Position numbers and translations under genes: made by a program. The notes below the pieces were generated by a model that did not search any database, was not told the DNA's origin, and worked only from the letters and a program-made list of their open reading frames with translations. 64,000 nt of DNA from positions 2,077,715 to 2,141,714 of the forward strand of contig NZ_HF570108.1 of NCBI RefSeq assembly GCF_000297395.2, read 5' to 3'. This document shows positions 9,097 to 18,160 of this stretch, in pieces (the stretch's first letter is position 1; the number at the start of each line of letters is the position of its first letter). The DNA comes from Micromonospora lupini str. Lupac 08. Its GTDB lineage: Bacteria; Actinomycetota; Actinomycetes; Mycobacteriales; Micromonosporaceae.

Positions 9097-9234
9097 CGTC
9101 GTGTTCCTCCTCGCTGGTGTGACCCGTTCCGGTCACGTTCACCTCGGGGACGGAGCCGCGCGCCGTTTCTCGACATTGCCAGGAAGAATATTTTGACGCC
9201 GGATGGAGGGAGGCCTCGGCGAGCCGGTCCGCGT

Positions 9235-10809
9235 TCAGTCGGTCGGCCGCGTTGCCGGGCGGTAGTCGAACCAGTCGAAGGAGGCGCTGCCCTCGGTCAC
9301 GTACATGCCGACGACCCGGCCGGTGAAGCCGCCGGCGACCTCGGTGGACAGGTAGCGCCCGTCGAGTTCGGTCAGCAGGACGCGGCCCTCGGTGGTCTCC
9401 ACCTCGAACGCGACCATGTCGGAGGTGGCGGGGCGTACGCCGAAGGGTTCGTCCGCGGCCGTCAGGTCGGCCGCGGAGGTCACGGTCGGCGGGTAGAGGT
9501 CGTGGGTCCGGGTGGCGATCGTCAGGACCAGCGGGCCAGCGGGTACGTCGAGGGACGCGAAGACCTGCCGGAACGGCCCGACCCGGCCGACGACGCGGGC
9601 GGTGCCGGCCCGAACCTCCAGGTCGTAGTGGTGCGCCTCGTCGACGCGGATGGTGAGCCCGGCCGTGCCGCTGCCCGGGTCCACCCGCGTGCCGGCGCGG
9701 CAGTCGTGGTGGCGCTGGCGCGTCGCCACGATCGTCGCGCCGGCACGGTCCAGCGTCGTGCCGGTCGCGTGCAGGGTGAGCCATCCGGGCCGCTCGGCAA
9801 GCGACCAGGCCGCGTCGGGGCGGGAACGGGGCGAGATCCAGCCGGGTGCGAGGAGTCGCGCGTCGAAGTCGTCGTGCTGGACACCGGGGTCGGGCGGGGC
9901 CGCGAGGGCCGGTGCGCTGCCGGCGGGTGCGGCGGTGACCTCCCGGACGTGGTCCAGGACGGGCCACCCGTCGACCCAGCGGACGGGCACGAGGAACGTC
10001 TCGCGACCGAGCACGTGGAACGGCGGCCACTGGCCCTTCGCCCGGATGCCGAGGAGCACCATCCACCAGCTGCCGTCCGTGGCCTGCACCAGATCGGCGT
10101 GCCCGGCGGCCTGTACGGGCAGGTTGGTGCCGCGGTGCGTGAGGACGGGGTTGGTCGGGGCGGGCTCGAAGGGCCCCCGTGGGCTGCGCGAGCGGGCGAC
10201 CGAGACGGCGTGACCGGTGTGCGTGCCGCCCTCGGAGAGCAGCAGGTACCACCAGTCGCCGATCCGGTAGAGGTGCGGCGCCTCCGGGTACTGGCCGCCG
10301 GTGCCGGACCAGAGCGGGATCGGCCCCTCCAGCACCTGACCCTTGTTCGGGTCGATCCGGTAGGCGTCCACTCCGGAGGTCGTCAGCCAGCAGGTGCCGT
10401 CGTCGTCCCAGGCCAGGGACGGATCGACGTGTGGGAGGTCGAGGTAGACCGGCTCGGACCACGCGCCGGCGGGGTCCTCCGCGGTGACGATGAGGTGTCG
10501 GCCCAGGCTGACGTTTGTGGTGATCATCCAGAACCGGCCGTCGTGGTGGCGGATGGTCGGCGCGAAGATGCCCCGGGACGCGTCGGCGTCCGGTGGGATC
10601 TCCAGCTGGCTGGGCCGGTCGAGGATGTTGCCGATCTGTCGCCAGTTGACCAGGTCCCGACTGTGCAGCAGCGGTACGCCCGGGAAGTACTCGAAGCTGG
10701 AGCAGACCAGGTAGTAGTCCTCGCCGACCCGGCAGACACTCGGATCGGGATGGAAGCCCGGCACGATCGGGTTGCGGTAGCCCGGGGCGGCCGGTGTGCC
10801 TGCGGACAC
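9235..10809 (-). CDS. GH43-family beta-xylosidase/alpha-L-arabinofuranosidase
   Basis: A 524-residue cytosolic GH43 enzyme without signal peptide that probably hydrolyses imported xylo- or arabino-oligosaccharides. The three acidic residues of the five-bladed propeller are visible: Asp22 in HPDPSV, Asp129 in HVDPSL and Glu176 in YPEAPH. The C-terminal half (about 310-524) is a beta-sandwich typical of the longer xylosidases, which supports a GH43_11/12-like assignment. The GTG at 10809 follows GGGAGG. The promoter TTGCCA-N17-TAGCAT and a LacI-type operator lie just upstream. Confidence 0.88.
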   Translation of the reverse strand: MSAGTPAAPGYRNPIVPGFHPDPSVCRVGEDYYLVCSSFEYFPGVPLLHSRDLVNWRQIGNILDRPSQLEIPPDADASRGIFAPTIRHHDGRFWMITTNVSLGRHLIVTAEDPAGAWSEPVYLDLPHVDPSLAWDDDGTCWLTTSGVDAYRIDPNKGQVLEGPIPLWSGTGGQYPEAPHLYRIGDWWYLLLSEGGTHTGHAVSVARSRSPRGPFEPAPTNPVLTHRGTNLPVQAAGHADLVQATDGSWWMVLLGIRAKGQWPPFHVLGRETFLVPVRWVDGWPVLDHVREVTAAPAGSAPALAAPPDPGVQHDDFDARLLAPGWISPRSRPDAAWSLAERPGWLTLHATGTTLDRAGATIVATRQRHHDCRAGTRVDPGSGTAGLTIRVDEAHHYDLEVRAGTARVVGRVGPFRQVFASLDVPAGPLVLTIATRTHDLYPPTVTSAADLTAADEPFGVRPATSDMVAFEVETTEGRVLLTELDGRYLSTEVAGGFTGRVVGMYVTEGSASFDWFDYRPATRPTD

Positions 10810-10851
10810 GTGGTGTCACCTCCCGGGCGGTCGATGCCAGGATGCTCCGAA

Positions 10852-10867
10852 ATGTTCGCGATAACAT
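10852..10867. promoter_or_regulatory. LacI-type operator A1 (GH43)
   Basis: ATGTT-CGCGAT-AACAT inverted repeat, 12 bp downstream of the -10 of the GH43 promoter, so a bound repressor would block early transcription. It is related to operators A2-A5. Confidence 0.62.
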
Positions 10868-10879
10868 CGTGTGCCCTGG

Positions 10880-10908
10880 ATGCTATGAAGACGCCGTCGG
10901 GATGGCAA
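10880..10908 (-). promoter_or_regulatory. Promoter of the GH43 gene
   Basis: On the minus strand TTGCCA (10903-10908), a 17-bp spacer and TAGCAT (10880-10885) form a plausible housekeeping promoter. The rest of the divergent gap 10810-11264 contains operator A2 and no gene. Confidence 0.5.
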
Positions 10909-11103
10909 CCCGCCCCGAATGTCAGGGCGGCGCCACCGGTCCACGACCCCGGAGGGGTCCTGGCGGGAAACATGCTCGGCATCTCTTGACGGGCGGCATC
11001 GCCATCTACGAAGGTCTATAGAGGGTGAGATGACGCGCCGCCGGGAGCCCGGTGCGCCGGTCTCCGGCTGTGACACGTTGCTGCGGGGTGCGAACGGGCG
11101 GCA

Positions 11104-11119
11104 CTGTTAACGCTCACAG
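11104..11119. promoter_or_regulatory. LacI-type operator A2 (GH95)
   Basis: CTGTTA-ACGC-TCACAG is an imperfect inverted repeat related to A1, A3, A4 and A5, lying 146 bp before the GH95 start. Confidence 0.5.
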
Positions 11120-11264
11120 CGCGGAGTGCTCACCACACGCGGCAGCCGCACGTCTCGCCCGAGACCGCGAACGGCGCGCGTCCACGACATTCGACTTTCT
11201 CGGGGCGGTGGCCCGCACCGGCCCCACCTGCCTGCGCCTCTGAACTGCGCTGATTGGAGAGACC

Positions 11265-14108
11265 ATGCCTGACGTGACACGAAGGAACGTGCTGAGGGCC
11301 GGTGCGGCGGGCGCCGGAGCCGCACTGCTGCCGGTCGCGTGGTCCGCCGTCGCCCGTGCCGGCTCGGTCGCGCCGCCGCAGGTGCTCGCCGCCGACGACC
11401 TGGCCCTGTGGTACGACGAACCGGCCGGCACCGACTGGCTGCGGGCGCTGCCGATCGGCAACGGTCGGCTGGGCGCGATGGTGTTCGGCAACGTCGACAC
11501 CGAACGGCTACAGCTCAACGAGGACACCATCTGGGCCGGCGGCCCGTACGACTCCGCAAACACCCGGGGCGCGGCCAACCTCGCGGAGATCCGGCGGCGG
11601 GTCTTCGCGGACCAGTGGACCCAGGCGCAGGACCTGATCAACCAGACGATGATGGGCAACCCGGGCGGCCAGCTCGCCTACCAGCCGGTGGGCAACCTCC
11701 GGCTCGCCTTCGGGTCCGCCAGCGGCGCCTCCCAGTACAACCGGACACTCGACCTCACCACCGCCACCGTCACCACGACGTACGTGCTGAACGGCGTCCG
11801 GTACCAGCGTGAGTCGTTCGCCAGCGCGCCCGACCAGGTGATCGTGATCCGGCTGACCGCCGACCGGGCCGGCTCGATAACGTTCAACGCCACCTTCGAC
11901 AGCCCGCAGCGGACGACGGTGTCGAGCCCCGACGCCGCCACCATCGGTGTCGACGGCATCTCCGGCGCCATGGAGGGCGTCAACGGGTCGGTGCGCTTCC
12001 TCGCCCTGGCCCACGCCGTCGCGACCGGCGGCACGGTCAGCAGCTCCGGCGGCACCCTGCGCGTCTCCGGCGCCACGAGCGTGACCGTGCTGATCTCGAT
12101 CGGTTCCAGCTACGTCAACTTCCGCACCGTCAACGGCGACTACCAGGGGATCGCGCGCACCCGCCTCAACGCCGCCCGTGGTGTCGCCTTCGACCAGCTG
12201 CGCAGTCGCCATCTCGCCGACTACCAGGCCCTGTTCAACAGGGTGACCATCGACCTGGGGCGTACGGCCGCCGCCGACCAGCCGACCGACGTGCGGATCG
12301 CCCAGCACGCGAGCACCAACGACCCGCAGTTCTCCGCCCTGCTGTTCCAGTTCGGGCGGTACCTGCTGATCTCCTCCTCGCGACCGGGCACGCAGCCGGC
12401 GAACCTGCAGGGCATCTGGAACGACTCGATGACCCCACCGTGGGACTCGAAGTACACAATCAACGCCAACCTGCCGATGAACTACTGGCCCGCCGACACG
12501 ACGAACCTGCCCGAGTGCTTCCTGCCGGTCTTCGACATGATCAAGGACCTCACGGTGACCGGCGCGCGCGTCGCCCAGGCGCAGTACGGCGCCGGCGGCT
12601 GGGTCACCCACCACAACACCGACGGATGGCGGGGCGCCTCGGTCGTCGACGGGGCGCTGTGGGGCATGTGGCAGACCGGCGGCGCCTGGCTGTCCACCCT
12701 CATCTGGGAGCACTACCTGTTCACCGGCGACGTCGGCTTCCTGTCGGCCAACTACCCGGCCCTCAAGGGCGCCGCCCAGTTCTTCCTCGACACCCTGGTC
12801 GCCCACCCGACGCTCGGATACCTGGTCACGAACCCGTCGAACTCGCCGGAGCTGCCGCACCACTCGAACGCCAGCGTCTGCGCGGGCCCCACGATGGACA
12901 ACCAGATCCTGCGCGACCTGTTCGACGCGGTGGCCCAGGCCGGCGAAGTGCTCGGCGTCGACGCCACGTTCCGCTCGCAGGTGCGGACGGCCCGGGACCG
13001 GCTGGCGCCCTCGCGTGTCGGCTCCCGTGGCAACGTCCAGGAGTGGCTCGCCGACTGGGTCGAGACCGAGCGGAACCACCGACACGTCTCGCACCTCTAC
13101 GGCCTGCATCCCAGCAACCAGATCACCAAGCGCGGCACCCCGGCGCTGTACGAGGCCGCCCGCCGGACACTGGAACTGCGCGGCGACGACGGGACCGGCT
13201 GGTCTCTCGCCTGGAAGATCAATTACTGGGCCCGGCTGGAGGACGGCACCCGCGCCCACAAGCTCATCCGCGACCTGGTGCGGACCGACCGGCTCGCGCC
13301 GAACATGTTCGACCTGCACCCCCCGTTCCAGATCGACGGCAACTTCGGCGCCACCTCCGGCATCGCCGAGATGTTGCTGCACAGCCACACCGGCGAACTG
13401 CACCTGCTGCCGGCGCTGCCCAGCGGGTGGCCCACCGGCCAGGTCGCGGGCCTGCGCGGTCGGGGCGGATACACCGTCGGCGTGCGCTGGACCAGCGGGC
13501 AGGCCGACGAGATCAGCGTCCGCGCCGACCGGGACGGCACGCTACGTCTGCGCGCCCGGCTCTTCACCGGTGCCTTCACCCTCGTCGACGCCACCGACGA
13601 CAGCACACCGTCCACCACCCGACCGGACACGGATGTCGTCCAACTCGCCGTCCGCGCCGGGCACACCTACCGCGCCGCGCGGCCCGGTGTGACACCGTCG
13701 CCGACGCTGAGCAGCACGCCCACGCCCACCGTCAGCCCGACCCTGAGCCCGACGCCGTCCCTGACGCCGACCCCGACACCGACCGTGACGAGCACGCCCT
13801 CGCCGTCCGGCGCGCGGGCGACGTACACGGTGACGAGTTCGTGGTCCGGCGGCTTCCAGGGCGAGGTCACCGTGACCGCCGGCGCGGCACCGACCCGTGG
13901 CTGGACCGTCTCCTGGACCTTCCCCAACGGGCAGGTGATCAGCCAGATCTGGAGCGGCGTACACACGCAGAGCGGCGCGAACGTGCGGGTGACGAACGTC
14001 GACTACAACGGGTCGCTGCCGGCGGGCGGCTCGACGACGTTCGGCTTCATCGCCTCCACGACCGGCGCCAACAACCCGCCGACCGACATCACCTGCACGA
14101 CGACCTGA
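11265..14108 (+). CDS. Tat-exported GH95 alpha-L-fucosidase/galactosidase with CBM2
   Basis: A 947-residue secreted enzyme. Residues 1-33 form a Tat signal (TRRNVLRAG then a hydrophobic stretch). The GH95 catalytic region (about 45-800) starts LWYDEPAGTDWLRALPIGNG and contains TINANLPMNYWPA, whose two Asn match the asparagines that activate water in GH95. A Ser/Thr/Pro linker (about 800-850) leads to a CBM2-type module with conserved Trp residues. It should release alpha-1,2-fucose or alpha-L-galactose from xyloglucan-like side chains at the substrate surface. The ATG at 11265 follows GGAG. Confidence 0.92.
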   Translation: MPDVTRRNVLRAGAAGAGAALLPVAWSAVARAGSVAPPQVLAADDLALWYDEPAGTDWLRALPIGNGRLGAMVFGNVDTERLQLNEDTIWAGGPYDSANTRGAANLAEIRRRVFADQWTQAQDLINQTMMGNPGGQLAYQPVGNLRLAFGSASGASQYNRTLDLTTATVTTTYVLNGVRYQRESFASAPDQVIVIRLTADRAGSITFNATFDSPQRTTVSSPDAATIGVDGISGAMEGVNGSVRFLALAHAVATGGTVSSSGGTLRVSGATSVTVLISIGSSYVNFRTVNGDYQGIARTRLNAARGVAFDQLRSRHLADYQALFNRVTIDLGRTAAADQPTDVRIAQHASTNDPQFSALLFQFGRYLLISSSRPGTQPANLQGIWNDSMTPPWDSKYTINANLPMNYWPADTTNLPECFLPVFDMIKDLTVTGARVAQAQYGAGGWVTHHNTDGWRGASVVDGALWGMWQTGGAWLSTLIWEHYLFTGDVGFLSANYPALKGAAQFFLDTLVAHPTLGYLVTNPSNSPELPHHSNASVCAGPTMDNQILRDLFDAVAQAGEVLGVDATFRSQVRTARDRLAPSRVGSRGNVQEWLADWVETERNHRHVSHLYGLHPSNQITKRGTPALYEAARRTLELRGDDGTGWSLAWKINYWARLEDGTRAHKLIRDLVRTDRLAPNMFDLHPPFQIDGNFGATSGIAEMLLHSHTGELHLLPALPSGWPTGQVAGLRGRGGYTVGVRWTSGQADEISVRADRDGTLRLRARLFTGAFTLVDATDDSTPSTTRPDTDVVQLAVRAGHTYRAARPGVTPSPTLSSTPTPTVSPTLSPTPSLTPTPTPTVTSTPSPSGARATYTVTSSWSGGFQGEVTVTAGAAPTRGWTVSWTFPNGQVISQIWSGVHTQSGANVRVTNVDYNGSLPAGGSTTFGFIASTTGANNPPTDITCTTT

Positions 14109-14132
14109 CCCGGCGCGTCCCGCGCCCTTCGT

Positions 14133-14169
14133 CCAGCCCGCCGTCGGCCCGGTGCCGGTGGCGGGCTGG
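14133..14169. terminator. Bidirectional terminator hairpin
   Basis: CCAGCCCGCC (14133-14142) pairs perfectly with GGCGGGCTGG (14160-14169) between the convergent GH95 gene and the small membrane-protein gene. Confidence 0.6.
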
Positions 14170-14214
14170 GGCGGCCGGCGACTGCCGTCCGCGGCGCGTC
14201 GTCGCGGGCCGTCG

Positions 14215-14529
14215 CTACCGGCCTGGCTCACCGCCCGTGCGCTCGACCCGCCTTCGCCACCGGCGGTGCCGCCAGACGGCGACCGCGCAGGCCACGGCGA
14301 CGAGCAGCGCGGCGGTGCCCTTCCACGCCCGCTCGAACCACTGTCGGTCGGTGCCGAACGCCGCTTCGCCGGCGGCCATGAGCCACAGCCCCGTCCATGC
14401 CCACTGCCAGCCGCGGGGCCAGGAGAAGGAGTCGGGCGGGTCGGTGAACGCGCCGAGCACAAGGAACGCGGTGCCGACGACGACGATCAGCGGTACGCCG
14501 ATGCGCGAGACGACCTCCCAGAGGGACAC
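14215..14529 (-). CDS. Small membrane protein, 104 aa
   Basis: Three hydrophobic segments (about 10-28, 45-60 and 72-90) with a very basic C-terminus (WRHRRWRRRVER). No family recognised. The frame is open to 14610, but the first 27 codons look like non-coding sequence; the GTG at 14529 begins a natural VSLWEVVSRIGVPLIVV start with GGAG about 11 bp upstream. Confidence 0.6.
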   Translation of the reverse strand: MSLWEVVSRIGVPLIVVVGTAFLVLGAFTDPPDSFSWPRGWQWAWTGLWLMAAGEAAFGTDRQWFERAWKGTAALLVAVACAVAVWRHRRWRRRVERTGGEPGR

Positions 14530-14633
14530 GGTTCGATCATCTCCGGTGGGCGCAAGCACCGGCGCGGCCGCGCGGGCCGGCGGGCGTGCGAAATCCGGCC
14601 CGCCGACCACGAGCGCCCCGATCGCGCGGGCGC

Positions 14634-15083
14634 TCAGGAGACGGCGGCCCGCACCAGCTCGATGACCCGCTTCTCCACCTCGGGGCTCCAGGTCCGCAGC
14701 GCGTACGCCACCGGCCAGAGGTCCCCGTCGTCGAGGTTGGCCGTGTCCTGGAAGCCCAGGGTCGAGTAGCGGTAGTTGAACTTGCCGGAGTCCTGGAAGA
14801 AGACGACGATCTTGTCCGCCGCGTTCGCGTAGGCGGGCATCCCGTACCAGGTCTTCGGCGACAGTTCGGGGGCGGCGGCGGTCACCGCGACGTGCACGCG
14901 CTCGGCGAGCGCGCGGTCGTCGGGCGCCATCTGGGCGATCCGGTCGAGGAGCGCCTGCAACCCGTCGGCCTTCTTGGCACCCTTCTTGCCCTCGGCGCGC
15001 AGCTCGGCCGCACGCTCCTTCATCGCGGCGCGCTCCTCGGCGCTGAAGCCGTCGGACTCGGTCGTGGAGGTTTTCGCGGACAT
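14634..15083 (-). CDS. DUF1801 protein (YdhG-like)
   Basis: A 149-residue cytosolic protein. The N-terminal 45 residues are charged and helical (SAEERAAMKERAAELRAE). The DUF1801 fold follows, with TWYGMPAYANAADKIVVFF and the C-terminal helix SPEVEKRVIELVRAAV. Members are sometimes named iron-chaperone or YdhG-like; the function is not firmly known. The ATG at 15083 follows GAGGGAG. Confidence 0.83.
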   Translation of the reverse strand: MSAKTSTTESDGFSAEERAAMKERAAELRAEGKKGAKKADGLQALLDRIAQMAPDDRALAERVHVAVTAAAPELSPKTWYGMPAYANAADKIVVFFQDSGKFNYRYSTLGFQDTANLDDGDLWPVAYALRTWSPEVEKRVIELVRAAVS

Positions 15084-15188
15084 GTCGGGCTCCCTCTCGA
15101 TGTTTCCCGGCCCGGCGTCGTGCCGGCTACCTGGGAGAAGGCTAGGCCGGGGCACCGGCCGGGCGCTTCTTGATTCCTGACCGGCTCG

Positions 15189-15227
15189 GGCCGGCGGGCC
15201 GGGCCGGCGGGCCGGGCCGGCGGGCTG
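15189..15227. repeat. Short GC tandem repeat
   Basis: Three near-identical copies of a 13-bp unit close to GGGCCGGCGGGCC in the gap between the DUF1801 gene and lacI. Non-coding; it can fold, but no function is evident. Confidence 0.5.
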
Positions 15228-15331
15228 GGTGGGCCGAGCCCGGCGGGCCGATCCGGTCCGGCGGGGCATTCGGGCGCCGTTGGGGAGCGCTTATGCTCGG
15301 AACCGGAGCTGGGCGCGTCCCCGTCCGGGCA

Positions 15332-15343
15332 GGAAACGATTCG
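15332..15343. promoter_or_regulatory. Operator B5 in the lacI leader (autoregulation)
   Basis: GGAAACGATTCG matches the core CGAA-NCGN-TTCG at 11 of 12 positions. It sits 11 bp before the lacI start codon, next to its ribosome-binding site, as expected for a self-repressing regulator. Confidence 0.55.
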
Positions 15344-15353
15344 AGGGCGGCGT

Positions 15354-16367
15354 ATGAACATCGGGGAGATCGCCCGTCGGGCGGGAGTGTCCCGCAGCAC
15401 CGTGTCGTACGTGCTGAGCGGCAAGCGAACCGTCTCGGAGGCCACCCGGCAGCGGATCCAGGCCGTCATCGACGAGCTGGACTACCGGCCGAACGCCAGC
15501 GCCCGCGCCCTGAAGGAGGGGCGTACCCGCACCCTCGGGCTGGTGATCCCACCGGCGAGCCAGCGGTTGACCGACATGCAGTTGGGCTTCGTGGCAAGCG
15601 TCGTCGAGGCCGCCGCCCGCCACGACCTGGACGTGCTGCTGTCCCCGTCCGGCGGAGACCACGACCGGTCGTTCGAGCGGATCGTCAGCGGGCGCCGGGT
15701 GGACGGCGTCGTCCTCATGGAGATCCGGTTGGAGGACGACCGGGTCACGCGGCTGACCAGAACGGGCCTGCCGTTCGTCACCATCGGTCGGACGGCCGAA
15801 GCGCACGGCATGAGCTGGGTCGACATCGACTACGCCGGGTTGATCGCGCGCTGCGTGCACCACCTGGCCGACCTGGGGCATCGGCACGTGGCGCTTGTCA
15901 ACCGCTCCGCCGAGCTGGTGGCGGCGGGTTACGGGCCCAGCCATCGCGCGTTGGCCGGTTTCCAGGCGGCGGTCGCGGAACGGGGCCTGAGCGGCGTGGA
16001 CGTCTGCTGCGGCGATGACACGGCCTCCGGTGAGGCGTGCGTGGAGCAGTTGCTCGTGACCCATCCGGCCGTCACGGCGGTGGCCACCATCAACGAGGCG
16101 GCGCTGCCCGGGATGCAGCGCGCGCTTACCGGCGCCGGACTGTCCGTGCCGGGCGACTTCTCCGTCACCGGCGTCGCCGCGCAGCACTGGGCGGAGGACT
16201 TCCGCCCGCCGCTGACCGCCGCGGACGTCCCCATGCGGGACATGGGCGCCGAGGCGGTGGCGCTGCTGCTGGAGATCATCGCGGCCCCCGAGAGCGTGCC
16301 GCGGCACCGCCTGTACAGCCCGCCCATCTCGTTGCGGTCCAGCACCGGCCCGGTCCGGACCCACTGA
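15354..16367 (+). CDS. LacI-family transcriptional repressor
   Basis: A 337-residue sugar-responsive repressor. The N-terminal helix-turn-helix and hinge are clear (MNIGEIARRAGVSRSTVSYV, then YRPNASARALKEGRT), followed by a periplasmic-binding-protein-like effector domain. It is convergent with the GH63/ABC-importer operon, and one operator core lies in its own leader. The same core occurs at the promoters of the importer, the GH-A gene and the first GH54 gene, so it is probably the repressor of that regulon. The inducer is likely an arabinose- or xylose-containing oligosaccharide (inference). Confidence 0.92.
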   Translation: MNIGEIARRAGVSRSTVSYVLSGKRTVSEATRQRIQAVIDELDYRPNASARALKEGRTRTLGLVIPPASQRLTDMQLGFVASVVEAAARHDLDVLLSPSGGDHDRSFERIVSGRRVDGVVLMEIRLEDDRVTRLTRTGLPFVTIGRTAEAHGMSWVDIDYAGLIARCVHHLADLGHRHVALVNRSAELVAAGYGPSHRALAGFQAAVAERGLSGVDVCCGDDTASGEACVEQLLVTHPAVTAVATINEAALPGMQRALTGAGLSVPGDFSVTGVAAQHWAEDFRPPLTAADVPMRDMGAEAVALLLEIIAAPESVPRHRLYSPPISLRSSTGPVRTH

Positions 16368-16376
16368 CCCCTGCCG

Positions 16377-16409
16377 GGCGCGGGCCCCGGGGTCGGCGGG
16401 GCCCGCGCC
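16377..16409. terminator. Bidirectional terminator hairpin
   Basis: GGCGCGGGCCCC (16377-16388) and GGGGCCCGCGCC (16398-16409) form a perfect 12-bp stem with a 9-nt loop between lacI and the convergent importer operon. Confidence 0.75.
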
Positions 16410-16415
16410 GGTCGG

Positions 16416-18128
16416 CTACCGCCGCGCGGCTCGGCGCTCCTCCTGGGCGGCCGCGAGGATGAGGTAGCTGCTGGCCGTCCAGGTGTACGCGCGGTCCCGC
16501 AGCCCGGCGCCGGTCTCGGCGTCGAAGTTCTCCGCGAAACCGGACTTCTCGCACAGCGCGAGGAAGCGCTGGCTGATGTCGTCGGCGATCCCGGTGTGCC
16601 CGGCCCGCCGCAGACCGTCCTCGACCAGCACCGTGGAGGGGGCCCAGATCGGTCCCCGCCAGTAGCCGTCGGCGAGGTAGTGGGCCGAGTCCGTCGGCTC
16701 GGTGGCCAGCCCGTGCGTGGTGAGGTGGGTCTCGACGCTCCGGGCGAGCGCGTCGGCGATCGGGGCGGGCAGGTCGGCGCCGAGAGCGACGGGCATCAGG
16801 TCGAGCAGGCTGCGGCTCGTCCGCCGCTGCCCGGTGTGCGGGCTGCGGGCGGTGAAGCGCTCGCCGTCCCACAGCTGCCCGAGCATGGCCGCGTGGATCC
16901 GGTCGGCCTCCCGGGACCACCGGTCGGCGGGTTCGCCCAGCTCGGTGGCGAGGTCGGCCAGGCACCGCAGCTGGGAGACCAGGAACGCGGCGAGGTCGGC
17001 GGTCTGCAGGACCCGGTCGTCGTCGAAGGTGGTGGCGTTGTCCCAGCCGCTGTCGTTGCCGTGCTGGTAGTGCGGCAGGTCGTGGCCGGGGGCGCGGCGC
17101 GCGTCGAGCCAGAACCCGGTCCAGCGGGCCAGCCGGTCGTACGTCCGCGCGAGCTCCGCGCGCTCCGGTGGCTGGGGAAGGCGTCGGCGCAGGTGACGCA
17201 GGGCCCAGCCGTGGATGGGGGGCTTGACGTAGTTGTGCAGGACCTCGGAGTGGGTGACCGAGTCGGGTAGGGCTCCCGCGCCGTCCTGGTGGTCGAAGGG
17301 CAGCTGGAACTGGTGCCAGGCCAGCTCCGGCTCACCGGCCGCGAGCGCGATCGCGTTGAAGCAGTGGTCCCAGCTCCACACCTTGTCCATCCAGTGCTTG
17401 GACATCAGGACGGCGGGCCGGGTGACGAAGCCCGCCGGGGCGACGGTGGCGGACCACAGCACGTACGCGGCCAGTTCGGCGGCCGGGGTGTCCGCCCCGC
17501 GCCACGGCGCGACGGCGTCGACGAACGCGGCGAACTCGGCGCTGCGGTCGTGGCACACCTGCTCGAAGGGGACGCGGGTGGCGTAGGGCCGGCGGGCGGT
17601 GGCGTACTCCTCGATGGCGATCTCCCAGGTCTGGTCGCCGGGGAGGTCCAGGAAGCGGTCGGCGGCGCCGAGCGCCTCGACGCCGTCGGCGTGGAGCAGC
17701 GCGCCGGAGAGCACCGTGACCCGGTAGCGGCGCCCGGTCTCGTACGACGTGAAGACGTGTGAGCCGTCGACCGGGTCGCGGTAGAGGTAGGTGCCGCTGA
17801 ATGGGGTGAGGGTGCCCGCGGCCGCCGCGATCCGCAGGCCGAGGTGCCGGCCCCGGATCCGCAGGGTGTCCGGTCCGTCGTAGACGGCCTCGATCAGGCC
17901 GCGACCGGCACGCCAGGTCAGCAGCGCGGGCGCGGCGACGACTGTGGCGCCGGCGGCCGCGGGGGAGAGGCGCAGCACCGGGTGCAGCCCGGTCTGGTGC
18001 GACACCAGGTGCAGGTCGTCGGCGTACGTCTTCTCGGCGACCACCGGGGAGATGTTGAGCCAGGATCCTCGGTAGCTGAACGGGATGTCCTGGATGGGAA
18101 ACTCCGGACCGGACGGGGCGACGGTCAT
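16416..18128 (-). CDS. GH63-like intracellular glycoside hydrolase
   Basis: A 570-residue cytosolic enzyme of the GH63/amylo-1,6-glucosidase type. The N-terminal beta-sandwich (about 1-190) is followed by an (alpha/alpha)6 barrel with VWSWDHCFNA, NDSGWDNATTFDDDR and YWRGPIWAPS, the regions that carry the catalytic acids in this clan. It is the last gene of the importer operon, 32 bp after the second permease, so it should cleave the imported oligosaccharide. The exact linkage is not predictable from sequence; alpha-glucoside, alpha-mannoside and glycosylglycerate activities all occur in GH63. Confidence 0.8.
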   Translation of the reverse strand: MTVAPSGPEFPIQDIPFSYRGSWLNISPVVAEKTYADDLHLVSHQTGLHPVLRLSPAAAGATVVAAPALLTWRAGRGLIEAVYDGPDTLRIRGRHLGLRIAAAAGTLTPFSGTYLYRDPVDGSHVFTSYETGRRYRVTVLSGALLHADGVEALGAADRFLDLPGDQTWEIAIEEYATARRPYATRVPFEQVCHDRSAEFAAFVDAVAPWRGADTPAAELAAYVLWSATVAPAGFVTRPAVLMSKHWMDKVWSWDHCFNAIALAAGEPELAWHQFQLPFDHQDGAGALPDSVTHSEVLHNYVKPPIHGWALRHLRRRLPQPPERAELARTYDRLARWTGFWLDARRAPGHDLPHYQHGNDSGWDNATTFDDDRVLQTADLAAFLVSQLRCLADLATELGEPADRWSREADRIHAAMLGQLWDGERFTARSPHTGQRRTSRSLLDLMPVALGADLPAPIADALARSVETHLTTHGLATEPTDSAHYLADGYWRGPIWAPSTVLVEDGLRRAGHTGIADDISQRFLALCEKSGFAENFDAETGAGLRDRAYTWTASSYLILAAAQEERRAARR

Positions 18129-18160
18129 GGGTGGCGGTTGCCTTTCTGTGGTGCGGGTGG

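Noticed and set aside
7535..10867. Apparent 1110-residue minus-strand reading frame
   Set aside because: Only the last third is the sigma factor; the rest reads through the YCII and GH43 genes in the wrong frame and is Arg/Pro-rich shadow sequence typical of high-GC DNA.
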